A program made the translations under genes and the position numbers. The notes under the pieces were generated by a model, which was not told the origin of the DNA, searched no databases, and saw only the letters and a program-made list of their open reading frames with translations. DNA of 64,000 nucleotides from Lonicera japonica (taxonomy: Eukaryota > Streptophyta > Magnoliopsida > Dipsacales > Caprifoliaceae), in the NCBI GenBank assembly GCA_021464415.1, contig CM038469.1, forward strand, positions 20,851,901-20,915,900. The letters are read 5' to 3'. The stretch's first letter is position 1. Each line of letters starts with the position of its first letter. Positions 34,521 to 44,197 of this stretch are shown piece after piece.

Positions 34521-34559
34521 TCATAATACAAAGAAGATCGGGACCAACACACTGCATGG

Positions 34560-35767
34560 CCCTCGAGGTAGAGAATGAAGAGAACGGGGACTCAACCGCT
34601 TGGTTTTACGACATCTGGAACCTATTGAAAAACCATCAGTATCCCGAGCAAACGGACAAGAGAACACGGGTTACACTCAGAAGATTAGTATCAAGATTCA
34701 TACTTTGCGCCGGGAGGCTGTATAAGAGGAACTACGAAGGGACCCATCTTCAATGTCTTACTGAAGAAGAATCTGTCAAAGTGATGGATCAGATACATGG
34801 GGGCGATTGTGGACCTCATATGAACGGCCATACACTTCCCCGTAAAATCATCAGACAAGGTTATTACTGGTCTACCTTACAGAACGACTGCATTAACCAT
34901 GTACGCCGTTGTCACAAGTGCCAAATCTACACTAAATCTCAGAAACTTCCTCCGAAAGAATTATACAAAATGACTGCTCCCTGGCCTTTCGCAACCTGGG
35001 GAATCAACATCATTGGGAAGATTTCGCCCAAAGCCAGCAACGGCCATGAATTCATATTAGTGGACATCGATTACTTCACCAAATGGGTAGAGGCCGAGTC
35101 TTTCCAAACCCTTGACGCTAGGAAAGTTGCCCGATTCATCAGACGGAATATCATCTGCCGGTATGGGGTCCCACACGAGATCATCTCGGACAACGGCACC
35201 CACTTCGAAGGAGAGGCTAATACAGTCATGGAAGAATAAGGTATTACCCAACACAGATCTTCACCATACAGACCACAAACCAATGGGGCAGTTGAGGCCG
35301 CCAACAAGAATCTAAAGAATATCCTAAGCAAGATGACCGACACCTATCGAGACTGGCCCGAAAAATTACCATATGCATTGTGGGGATACCACAGCACCGA
35401 GAGAGTCTCCACCGGGGCAACCCTATTTTCCCTTACATACGGGATGGAAGCAGTCCTCCCTGTTGAATTAGAAGTCCCCTCCCTCAGAGTAATGCTAGAG
35501 AATCAAGTTAATGAACTGCAATGGGTCCAGACACGTTATAACGAGCTAGCCTTGCTAGATGAGAAGAGATTGAGAGCCGTGTACCACCACCAAGGGTATC
35601 AGAAGAGAATTGCTCTAGCATTTAACCAGAAAGTAAAGACTCGGAGTATCAATGAGAACGACATCGTGTTGAAAAAAATTCGAGAGCCAGCCAGAGACCC
35701 AAGGGGAAAGTTCGGGCAGAAGTGGACAGGGCCATACATCGTGTTGAAAAAAATTAATTTCTCATAA
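34560..35767 (+). pseudogene. Tat-2 integrase, catalytic Asp lost
   Basis: Inserts element DNA into the genome. The zinc-binding HHCC region spans GPHMNGHTLPRKIIRQGYYW...CINHVRRCHKC (about 34,812-34,922). Core: the first catalytic residue should be Asp in the (M/I)DIIG motif, but the sequence reads WGINIIGKI (about 34,998-35,024), an Asp-to-Asn change. The second, IISDNGTHF, and the Glu in GAVEAANK are present. TAA at 35,237-35,239 interrupts between them. The C-terminal GYHSTERVSTGATLFSLTYG and the module ending KWTGPYIVLKKI follow. The protein is doubly disabled. Confidence 0.9.
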
Positions 35768-35839
35768 AACAGTCCTTCGTATTATTAAGGTGGTTCAGAA
35801 CACCGGAAGTTACAAAGGAGATACAGCATACAGAAAAGC

Positions 35840-37096
35840 CTAATCCCTAGGGGTCGGCCAAGCATGGTCCTCAGTGGCCAAATCAATTCGAGCCTCATCC
35901 AGGATCTGGTACGCAAAGACGATACTCTCCTCTGTGGGCTCAGAATTCATAAACCGGAACCACTCCATTTGGAAGGGATCATCAATCAACTCCCCTTCCA
36001 GAGACCCTCAACGAGAACGGATGATGTCAGCCCGGGGGGGCCTGAAAATAACAAAACGGGCATAGTTGAACTGACGAGTCAGTCGAGCATGACACATTCT
36101 CTCCACTGATAAATAAACATGCTAGGTCACGAACTTAGACTCGGAAGAGAAATTGTTCAGATCGAGGGGAATATCTTGAGAAACATTAAACTGCCGAAGA
36201 AGACGTCCTGGGAGATAAAAAGAAGTGAACCAGAGCCCACGGAGCCGAACGTAATTCTTCCCTCCGGTACTAAGCACCATCGCCCTCAGCTTCCACCAAG
36301 GAATGTTCCACCGAATAGCCCGAAAATTCTCCGAAAATCACACCGTCCAATCAGAGGAAGACATGGTCAAAGCACCAAAGAGAGGACGACGGAAGAAGTA
36401 CGTCGGGTTGTCTAGCCGAACCCCGTTGAAACCCACTGATCGGAAACGCTCTAACAGCCACATGTTTAGTAAACGAGGGCTTCCCTTGAAGAAGGGTGAG
36501 GCTCCCCTTTGAAGATCGTCTAGGCCGTTCAGAGTCTCTGCAAGAATGATAGGCACTATGGACTCTCCATTCCTAGCATGATAAATCAAACTCAGAATAG
36601 TCGGATCGACACGGGAAGATCCCGTCACCAGTAGCATATCAGAAACAAGACAGATCAAGGCCGCCACAGTACGCCCCACGCTATAAGAAGCTCTGTCCTC
36701 ATAACGATAGAAAAACATCACCATCTTGTGGAGATCAAGAAGCCCGTCGATAATAAAACCATCACAAGCCACTTGGGGAATGGCTAACAGAGCAATCAGC
36801 ATATCTCGAGGACTGATCTCTTTTATGAGAACAGCCATCGGGAAATGAACGTCAGAACGCAACAGCCAAGAAAACCCCTCATAAATAGGGCAGAGATCAT
36901 CTAGCCCGAAACGGAAAAAATGATCCGCAGGGCTCCAGAAATACAAAGCGCCTAACAAAAAGGAAAAATCTACAGGACAATGGCACCAGCCTACCAAAGG
37001 ACTGAATGCACCAAAGTTCAAGCCATTCTCAGAAGATATCAGAGCATCTCAGGCTTCAACATAAGAAAAGTCAGAATATATACGATAAGAAGACAT
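35840..37096 (-). pseudogene. Tat-2 antisense gene 2 (DUF7745-like accessory protein)
   Basis: Single-exon gene antisense to pol. ATG at 37,096 (MSSYRIYSDFSYVEA), TGA soon after, then a 227-codon frame. Characteristic blocks are LVSDMLL, IVPIILAETLNGLDDLQRGASPF, SPRLLNMWLLERFRSVGF, and after a further TGA, NYVRLRGLWFTSFYLPGRLLRQF-like sequence. This resembles the plant proteins annotated as DUF7745/PMD-like; that assignment is from memory and tentative. The end (PTPRD-stop) is at 35,840 after a frameshift. Function is unknown; related frames occur as accessory antisense genes of Tat elements. A TATA box and two palindromes precede it (37,136-37,214). Confidence 0.72.
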
Positions 37097-37135
37097 TTTT
37101 GGGAAAGGTGTGGGGATGAAGGAAGGAGGATAGGT

Positions 37136-37214
37136 GTATTTATAGAAAAAAGAGGGTCATGTACCTGTTTGTCGCGCGACAAACCTATATCCAAAAGGGA
37201 TTGTCGCGCGACAA
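37136..37214 (-). promoter_or_regulatory. Promoter of antisense gene 2 with LTR-type palindromes
   Basis: On the minus strand the TATA box CTATAAATAC (37,145-37,136) lies 40 bp before the ATG. Upstream are two palindromes, TTTGTCGCGCGACAAA (37,168-37,183) and TTGTCGCGCGACAA (37,201-37,214), then a TGACACCAGA-like word. The palindromes and that word also occur in the U3 of this element's own LTR (26,143-26,346). Confidence 0.8.
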
Positions 37215-37528
37215 CCCCCTCTGGTGTCACCCTGTTTTTTCCTTCTTACACATAAGAATCATTCTTACCAAAAGAATCACTTCTGAATACATTTGTGCTC
37301 ACTATGTTCTTTTGCAGGGACCCTAAGTATCACTGCGTTAGAAGGTATGGCTCCTAAATTACTAATTCATATAAATATATTTTTCACAGGTAGAGAATAA
37401 AAGTATATCATCAGACACAAATAAAGATTTTTCATAAATCCAATAAAAGAACAGTTTTCAAAACTAAATTTATGTCTACATAAAAAACTACATATCTGTC
37501 TGAACTAACTAAATGCAGGAAAAGAAAA

Positions 37529-40130
37529 CTAATCTATCCTAGCGCGCTTCGACACGCTACCACTATCACCAGAACCCTCCTCCGGAGTAGGATCGACCGC
37601 TTGGACATCCAGATGAGAAGGAACTGCTGCCTGAGAAGGCCCCGTCGACTGGACCGGTGCCGTGGGGCGAATCACCGAGGACCGAGATCACCTAGAGGTC
37701 CGACTAGTGCTCCTCCGGGACTCCGTCCGAGCACGAGAAGAGGACAGAGGGTCGTCTGCCCGCAGGAAAATATCGATCGCCCTCTGATAGTCACGCATGT
37801 ATATCGTGAGGTCTCGACCAACGTACTAAAGCAGGTTCCAGCTGTAGAGATACTGGGAATGCCAAGCTCTCAGATCCGCTACACGCACACTCACCCGCTG
37901 AAAAAGAAAAGAAAAAGGAATTAGCACAGTTAAAATAAATAAACACTGATATAAGGGGATATTAAGGGAAGATAAAACATATACCTCATCATCAGGGCGA
38001 CCACCCAAGTATTCAAACGTATCTTCAGGAAGAGGATATTCGGGCACCGTATATCGACGTAGACCGGCGCCAATATAAGAGATATCCCGAGGAAGTGGCG
38101 GCAAATCTATCGGGCGAAAAGACGAACCCGCAGGTATAACAACAGAAGTAGACCCACCCTCCTCTCAGATCGGGAATAGAGGAGGCCGGGAAGAATAACC
38201 CCCAAGACCTGGAGATCGGGCCGGAGGGCCCATAATAGCTGATGGAAGAGGGGTCAACATAGCATAGGTGCGAACACCCGGAGGATCAGCATTGGAAGTC
38301 GCCCTCAAAGGCAGGACCCCACTGGAAGGAGTAGTCACAGCAGCAGGAGGGTTCCTCCCAAACTGCTCATAGTCGACCCCAAAGTCCGCAGGCTCCCAGG
38401 ATCGCTCAGAAAAAGCTGCTCCCTCTCTCTCAGTAGCCTCAGCAGCCTCAAAAACTACCCCAGGTGATATTGACAGACCAGTGGGAAACTCAAAACCCTC
38501 AGCACGCTGCTCCTCCATAGGCATCGTCTGAGGAGACTGCACTGGAACAGCCCCTGCCCCACCTCCCTTACCGCCCTCGGGTCTATCATCACCTCCCACA
38601 GGCCTATCATCGTCTCCCTCAGCACCAGCAGGGACGTCCCTCTCTCCCTCAGGATAATCGTCGTCAAAATCCAAAATGTTGTCCCTCTGATCGGGGACAG
38701 GCGGCAGCTGACCGGAAACCATCCGGGACAAATGAGTCTGGCCTCGTATGTAGTTGGGATCGCCTCCCAACACCCGGTACCTCTCGTAGAAGACCCATCC
38801 ACGAGTCCCCTTCGGCTCCCTCATCAAATAACGGACGGCAAAGACAGCATAATCTCCCTCCTCGGTGAACGTCTAAAAACTGAGCCCATCGACCAACGCC
38901 TGCATCGTCACCGAGTCAATCTCACCCGTCCGCCTCATTAGAACTGGTGGAAACAAAGGAACTCAGGGCCACTGGGCCAGTGTGTGCTGGCGAATAACTC
39001 TCTCGCCCAAGTAGAAAAAAAGGCCATACTCGTCCCGGATAAGCCGCCTGGTCCTCGAAACAGTTAAAGCCCAGCCATACCCGAAATAAAGACCCAGATC
39101 ACCCCAGGGGGCCCACTCAATCTAAAAAGAGAACAAAATTTTATTTCAGTTATTTATATTATATTCTATTTATTTATTGAAAAGAAAGAATACTAAGATA
39201 TTTACCTGCTCCTCCAGCAGGTCATGGACGGCAGCAGCTCTGGTCTCCCGAGTCTGGTATAAATAGGGAGCCCTGTAGTTCCCCGCGATGAATCGGCGGA
39301 GAAGGGGAAACTAATCCTAGTTCTCAACGAGGAGATCCACCTGGGCGCGACCCAGACGAGTATAAGCCACGAACCAACTCTGAAGAGAAGACATAAAGAA
39401 TATCAGCAAACAAACAAGCAGATAATATACAAAGACTAAAGCAGAAATAAGACACAGAAGTATATACCTCCCACAGCAAAGAAAAGCCCTTGAGGTTCAG
39501 GGCTAAGTGTCGAGAAACCTGGTCCATAGCATCATAAAGGATGGAAAGAATAAAACCACCCCAGTCGTAGTCGAACATAATACTGAAATCCCGAAGATAG
39601 GGCAGCCACCAGAGATGGGCAGGGTCCCCCCCACGGGCCTCGAACAAATCGTGGATCGTCAGTAAGAGAAGGACGCGGGCATACTGACGCGCCTCCTGGC
39701 GGGTCATCGGCGCTCCTGAAGCAATCAATCTGGCTCTCTCTGTCGCAAGGCGTGTGACCAAAACAGCCCGAGGAATCGTATCGCCCGAACTCCGTCGCTC
39801 GGAAAACCACCCTAGTGCGCCAACAATACCCTTTGCCGTCAGACGAAAGGGGACATCGATATGTATAGGGACCCCCCTGAGGGAATCCCGGTGAAAGCAA
39901 ATAAATCGAGGGGGGTCATCGTCATCTCCCCCCAGCTCTAGTGGAAGGTATGAGTGGTGTCCCACCAGTGACAGGCTAGAGCGACACCAACACAGCCGCC
40001 CTAGATACCTGCTCCAGGAGGGCATCAAAGAGAGAATCGAAGGGAGTCGCAAGGAGCAACTCCTGGACAGGGGCCGGTGCCTGTCGCCACTCTAAAGAAA
40101 TGGTGTTGGGAGAACCCCAAACTCGACCGA
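37529..40130 (-). pseudogene. Tat-2 antisense plant-mobile-domain (PMD) gene, spliced
   Basis: A minus-strand gene with GT-AG introns. Exons read: about 40,130-39,468 (PMD core: ELGEMTMTPLDLFAFTGIPS, then ARQYARVLLLLTIHDLFEARGGD, PAHLWWLPYLRDFSIMFDYDWGGF, LALNLKGFSLLWE), 39,379-39,207, 39,121-37,985 (FYLGERVIRQHT, YLMREPKGTRGWVFYERY, then an acidic/proline region) and 37,897-37,529 (ending in basic VSKRARID, an NLS-like tail). Sequence and intron positions match the Tat-3 gene at 44,198-47,470. Frameshifts and stops occur in the first two exons. PMD proteins are known both as transposable-element accessory proteins and as silencing factors of plants; the role here is unknown. The 5' exon seems lost. 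Confidence 0.85.
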
Positions 40131-40170
40131 CCCACTACAAACAAAATGAAAAATATAAATAAAAGAAACT

Positions 40171-40397
40171 TGAGGGTACTTTGGTGTAATTATGAGAGTT
40201 ATAGGGCTATAGGGGTAAATTATGTAATTTTCCAAAACCTGAGGGTATTTTGGTGTAATTATGAGAGTTATGGGGTTATAGGGGTAAATTATGTAAATTT
40301 CCAAAACTTGAGGGTACTTTGGTGTAAATATGAGAGATATAGGGCTATAGGGGTAAATTATGTAATTTTCCAAAACCTGAGGGTATTTTTGTGTAAT
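40171..40397 (+). repeat. 69-bp tandem repeat, 3.3 copies
   Basis: Units 40,171-40,239, 40,240-40,308, 40,309-40,377 and a partial 40,378-40,397 (TGAGGGTATTTTGGTGTAAT...CCAAAACC). The length is a multiple of three, which leaves open frames on both strands; these are not genes. It lies between the accessory genes and the lost 3' LTR, where Tat elements typically carry hypervariable tandem repeats. Confidence 0.92.
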
Positions 40398-41720
40398 TGT
40401 AATACCCCGTCAGGGAGTGAGCATTGAGTTATGTGCCCTTCGCACCCGACCCGATAGTTCTAGTATATCATGTTAGGTATATTTAGTTTGAGGGAGTGAT
40501 CATTTCGTTATTCGAGTGGTTCGAGTTGAAACCGAAGCGTAAATCGCGTGTTTTGACTTTTCGCGATTCGTTGATTTCTAGCCAACCGTTTCGAGGTCCG
40601 TTTCGGGCTCAGAAAGTCATTTGCTGTCGCAGTGACTTCCATGATCGATCATGGAAGGGCCATGATCGATCATGGTCCTCCAGAAGAGTTCTAGAATAGT
40701 TCATGATCGATCATGGGGGACCCATGATCGATCATGGTTCACCTGAATGTCGGTTTTGAGCATTTTTAACTCGTTTTTGACCCATTTATCACCCAACACC
40801 CCTCATTTTCGAGCCACACACCTCCACCACTCTCTAGAGAGTTCTAGAGAGAGAGAGAGATTCTTGTTGTTTCTTCTTCCTCCTACAAGATTGGAGTGCC
40901 GAATCGCTTTCTCCTTCCCTATTCATCATCTTCTTCACCTTCTTTCTCCATTGGAGCTCGTGTTGGAGCTAGGGTTTCGGTGAGACGGCTTCTACGCTTC
41001 CTCAACTCCTCGGTATTGCTTCTCTAAGGTGGGAACGCTAGTACTAAACCCTCAATTTCAAATTATTACTCGTTGAATTAGAGTTTTGAACTCAAATTGG
41101 GGATTTTCATCACAAGTCCATATTGTTTGCATCTCATGGGGTTTGGGCGAGGTGAACCTTAGACTAATGATGCATATGGATAGTTTATCACTTAGATATC
41201 CTGTATTATCACTTCTTGCCATACTATGACCCTTGTTCCCTTACCTACACATTGTATCCTCATTGTAACTAAGGGAATGAAGTAGGCTAGAGAGGATTTC
41301 GGGATTTATGATTGAATCATGGTTGATTATGGATTATATGGAATAGATATGCATGTATATGTATATAGTTGGGAGTTTTGAACTCTATCCATGTGTGTTG
41401 AACCGAGAATCCGCTAGGGCTTAATGAAACACAGCATTCCTTGGGTTTAGAGCTTTGTACGACGTGTGGTAGGCACTAGTAACAAGGATATGACCTAGAT
41501 GCTATCTAAGGGTGTAGTATATATTGTTGATGGGGCATAAGATGCCTTAACTGGAATTTTATGTGGCTAGGGAAAGTTATACAAATACTAGTTGAACTAG
41601 AAGCACGATAATTCATGCTTAGTTGGGCTACGGAGGCTTGGGAACTACATAAAATGCTTATGGCCGTAGTTTGACACATATGACATATAATGAGATGTAA
41701 TATATACTGATAATATGCGA
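40398..41720 (+). mobile_element. Truncated Tekay-like LTR
   Basis: Begins with a clean LTR start, TGTAATACCCCGTCAGGG, within the 69-bp repeat and resembles the first third of the LTR at 8,844. It carries four CATGATCGATCATG palindromes (40,639-40,654, 40,660-40,675, 40,702-40,715, 40,722-40,737), an (AG)n tract (about 40,848-40,861) and the CTAAGGTGGGAACGCTAG block (41,024-41,041). It breaks off near 41,721, where the truncated Tat-3 LTR begins in the opposite orientation. Confidence 0.82.
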
Positions 41721-41915
41721 TTGGGGCGTGCGGTTGGGTCCCAACCTTACGGTTGGCAGGTAGCCGTACGGTTGTATCAGACTCTCATCGGATCCGAACT
41801 TGGAGTCTTTCCTAACAGTCTTCTATATGCATGATGACTCAGGACTAAAATGCAAGATGCCCGTTTTGTATAAAAAAATATATTCACACTAGAGTCGTGG
41901 ATTGGGGTGTTCACA
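41721..41915 (-). mobile_element. Tat-3 3' LTR, truncated (B-type)
   Basis: Its minus-strand start TGTGAACACCCCAATCCACG lies at 41,915. Only 195 bp remain, including GCCGTACGGTTG and the conserved ATGCATGATGACTCAGGACT stretch. A purine-biased GGGACGAGAGGGTC (minus, about 41,929-41,916) directly precedes it and may be the polypurine tract. Confidence 0.85.
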
Positions 41916-42398
41916 GACCCTCTCGTCCCGAGATTCTTGCCTGTAAGAATTCTGGGAGGATAAGAAGACAACGATTCACGACTCTTCTGTGAATCTCAGT
42001 TTATCAAAATATACCCTTCTAGCATAAGAATTTCATTGTGTCTCTGGCGATGCAATACACGACCGCCCCTTTCTTACTTGACTAGGCAACACGATACATT
42101 GGTCTTTTCTTCTGTCTACCCTCAGTGGCGCATTCCTACCCTTGGCGTACTGAATTTGCGCAGGGAGTTTTGACATTTTGTCTGAATTCAAATAATTATT
42201 GGGAAAAAGGTGTTTCAAAGGTTTCCCGTCTTCTGGGGAGAAGTGAAAAAGTGATTCTTGTCTTATAATTCCTTTTGTGGGGACTTGTGCTGAAAGAAGA
42301 GATTTCCATCTTTGGAATCTGTGAAAAAAGATTCCCTTCATGGGGAATGTGTGGACAAAGTTGTTCCCATCGTGGGGAATGTGCGGTAAAGGTTATTT
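41916..42398 (-). other. Tat-3 region between 3' LTR and tandem array
   Basis: Non-coding. It includes words recurring in Tat 3' regions here (TCTACCCTCAGTGG at about 42,114-42,127; compare 43,365 and 51,358) and, from about 42,300, degenerate copies of the TTCCCATCGTGGGGAA subunit that lead into the array. Short open frames on both strands are by-products of the repeat. Confidence 0.6.
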
Positions 42399-43140
42399 CC
42401 CTTTGTGGGGAAAGGGGATCGGAAAAAAATTTCATCGTGGGGAATGCGAAGAATTCCTATCTCTGAGGAATTTATTTCCCTTCGTGGGAAAAGTGATTTC
42501 GAAAAAATTTCCATCGTGGGGAATGCGAAGAATTCCAATCTTTGAGGAATTTGGAAAATTTCCTTCTTGGGGAACACGTGGAGTCGTTATTTCCCTTCGT
42601 GGGAAAAGTGGTATCAAAAATATTCCCATCGTGGGGAATACAAAGAATTCCTATCTCTAAGGAATTCAAAAAATTCCTTTTGTGGGGAACACGTGGAGTC
42701 GTTATTTCCCTTCGTGGAAAAAGTGGTTTCGTAAAAATTCCCATCGTGGAGAGTGCGAAGAATTCCTATCTCTGAGGAATTCGGAAAATTCCCTTTGTGG
42801 GGAACACGTGGAGTCGTTATTTCCCTTCGTGGGGAAAGTGGTTTCGAAAAAATTTCCATCGTGAAAAATGCAAAGAATTCCTATCTCTAAGGAATTCAGA
42901 AAATTCCCTTCGTGGGGAACACGTGGAATCGTTATTTCCCTTCGTGGGGAAAATGGTTTCGGAAAAATTCCCATCGTGGGGAATGCGAAGAATTTCTATC
43001 TATGAGAAATTAGGAAAATTCCCTTCGTGAAAAACACGTGGAGTCGTTATTTTCCTTCGTGGGGAAAGTGATTTCGAAGAAATTCCCATCCTGGGGAATG
43101 CGAAGAATTCCTATCTCTGAGGAATTCGAAAAATTCTACT
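42399..43140 (-). repeat. 115-bp tandem array in Tat-3 3' region
   Basis: About seven units, beginning near 42,399, 42,471 (short), 42,588, 42,703, 42,818, 42,933 and 43,048, of TATTTCCCTTCGTGGGGAAA...GAATTC...AACACGTGGAGTCGT. Each unit contains internal subrepeats TTCCC-(A/T)TCGTGGGGAA, so the array is hierarchical. Such arrays in the 3' untranslated region of Tat/Ogre elements are known as seeds of satellite DNA. Confidence 0.92.
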
Positions 43141-43974
43141 GAGACTTTCTTGTTATCTCAATCTTTTATTACTTAAACACTGCTTTGTTGATTTTTTCAT
43201 AAATTGATATGCTAGAGAGAATTGCTTGTAATTTGAAGAGCTCTTTTCCTTTTCTTTTCACCCTCAGTTTTGACCTTTGGTGTTACCCGGAATCAAACTT
43301 TTGAATCGGCTTTTCTAGAAGCTTTCGGACCGCCGAGCATGGATTTTTGGGATTTGGCATCTCTCTACCCTCAGTTTTCCTTTCTTCGGTCGTGGGGATA
43401 GAATTTCGCTTGGAATTCTCAATTATCCTTGAGCTACCCTCTGATTTTTTACAGGGAAGATGCTGGTCCCGTATCGTTTTCTGTTTTTCGATACCCTTAT
43501 TGCCCCCTCTCTTGATTATTCGGCCTTTTATTTTGGCGTTCAGATTTTTCGTGAATTTTTCTTTCTTTGCTTTTTCAAAAACAGGAGCCTTACTTACCTA
43601 AGATGTAGCCCTCCGCCTTTCGGTACAGCTGTCACTCTTAGTGTGGCTCTCCCTGTCGATTTTTCCTTTCTATTTTTCATTCTTTCCTCACTTGGACCAA
43701 CGGTTTTTTCCCCTTTTCTACTCTTTCAATTTTTTCTTGTACCCGATTCCTCTTTTACATCTTCCCTATTTACCTATTAGATTCGAGCCTTTCGGAAAAT
43801 AGATCCATCCTTTTGAATTTTGGTTCCTCCACAGACTTTAGAGTGCCAAACTTTGAGTTTCGATCAGCCATCTCGTGCGTGTGTGAATCGTGATCCTTTG
43901 TTTCAGGAAAATTGATTCATAGTCTGTCTTTTCCACCCCCCCCCCCTTTTTTGGTCAAATCTGGTCAAAATTGA
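43141..43974. other. Tat-3 non-coding segment upstream of the PMD promoter
   Basis: T-rich on the plus strand. The part 43,600-43,755 is related to 50,110-50,270 (ACCTAAGA-GTA-CCCT, CAGCTGTCA-TCTTAGT-TGGCTCTC, CTTTTCTACTCTTTCAAT-TTTTCTTGT). Hydrophobic open frames on the plus strand (43,347-43,780) have no recognisable domain. A C9 run sits at about 43,938-43,947. Confidence 0.6.
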
Positions 43975-44110
43975 GGGGGTAGCCGCAGGGTATATACCCC
44001 TCAGCCTTACGGCTGGCAGCCAACCGCTCGGTTGGGGGCTAGCCTTACGGTTGGCAAGCTTGCGGCTGGCTCCAGATTCCTATAAATAAAGGCTTGTTTT
44101 GATCATTTCT
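43975..44110 (+). promoter_or_regulatory. Promoter of Tat-3 antisense PMD gene, LTR-like
   Basis: Repeats GTAGCCGCAGGG, AGCCTTACGGCTGGCAGCC, AACCGCTCGGTTGG, AGCCTTACGGTTGGC and GCGGCTGGC, followed by CCTATAAATAAA (TATA at 44,091-44,098). This is the same class of repeats, in the same order relative to TATA, as in the U3 of the B-type LTR that flanks this element. Confidence 0.8.
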
Positions 44111-44197
44111 CTTCATTTCCACTTGCAGTTTCTCTCTCTAGCACATATTTTTTGACTTTTAAAAACTTTTAGCGAGTGTTCTCTAATAGTGTGAGTG

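Larger units (their letters stand above)
26001..40397 (+). mobile_element. Tat-2: Tat/Ogre-type Ty3/gypsy element with two antisense genes, 3' truncated
   Basis: Order on the plus strand: 5' LTR (26,001-27,543), PBS, leader, gag (28,291 on), protease, RT, RNase H, second RNase H, integrase (to about 35,767), then two minus-strand genes (37,096-35,840 and about 40,130-37,529) and a 69-bp tandem repeat (40,171-40,397). The duplicated RNase H and the antisense genes between pol and 3' LTR are characteristic of the Tat lineage. The 3' LTR is absent: a Tekay-like LTR starts at 40,398. Several stops, one inserted solo LTR and a mutated integrase make it non-functional. Confidence 0.92.

Noticed and set aside
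40077..40427. 116-codon plus-strand and 93-codon minus-strand frames
   Set aside because: Open only because the 69-bp unit is a multiple of three and stop-free.
42196..43030. Many overlapping 60-106-codon frames on both strands
   Set aside because: By-products of the 115-bp tandem array; the peptides simply repeat the unit.
42399..43140. CRISPR-like regular repeats
   Set aside because: The units are contiguous tandem repeats without unique spacers, and the context is a plant retrotransposon.
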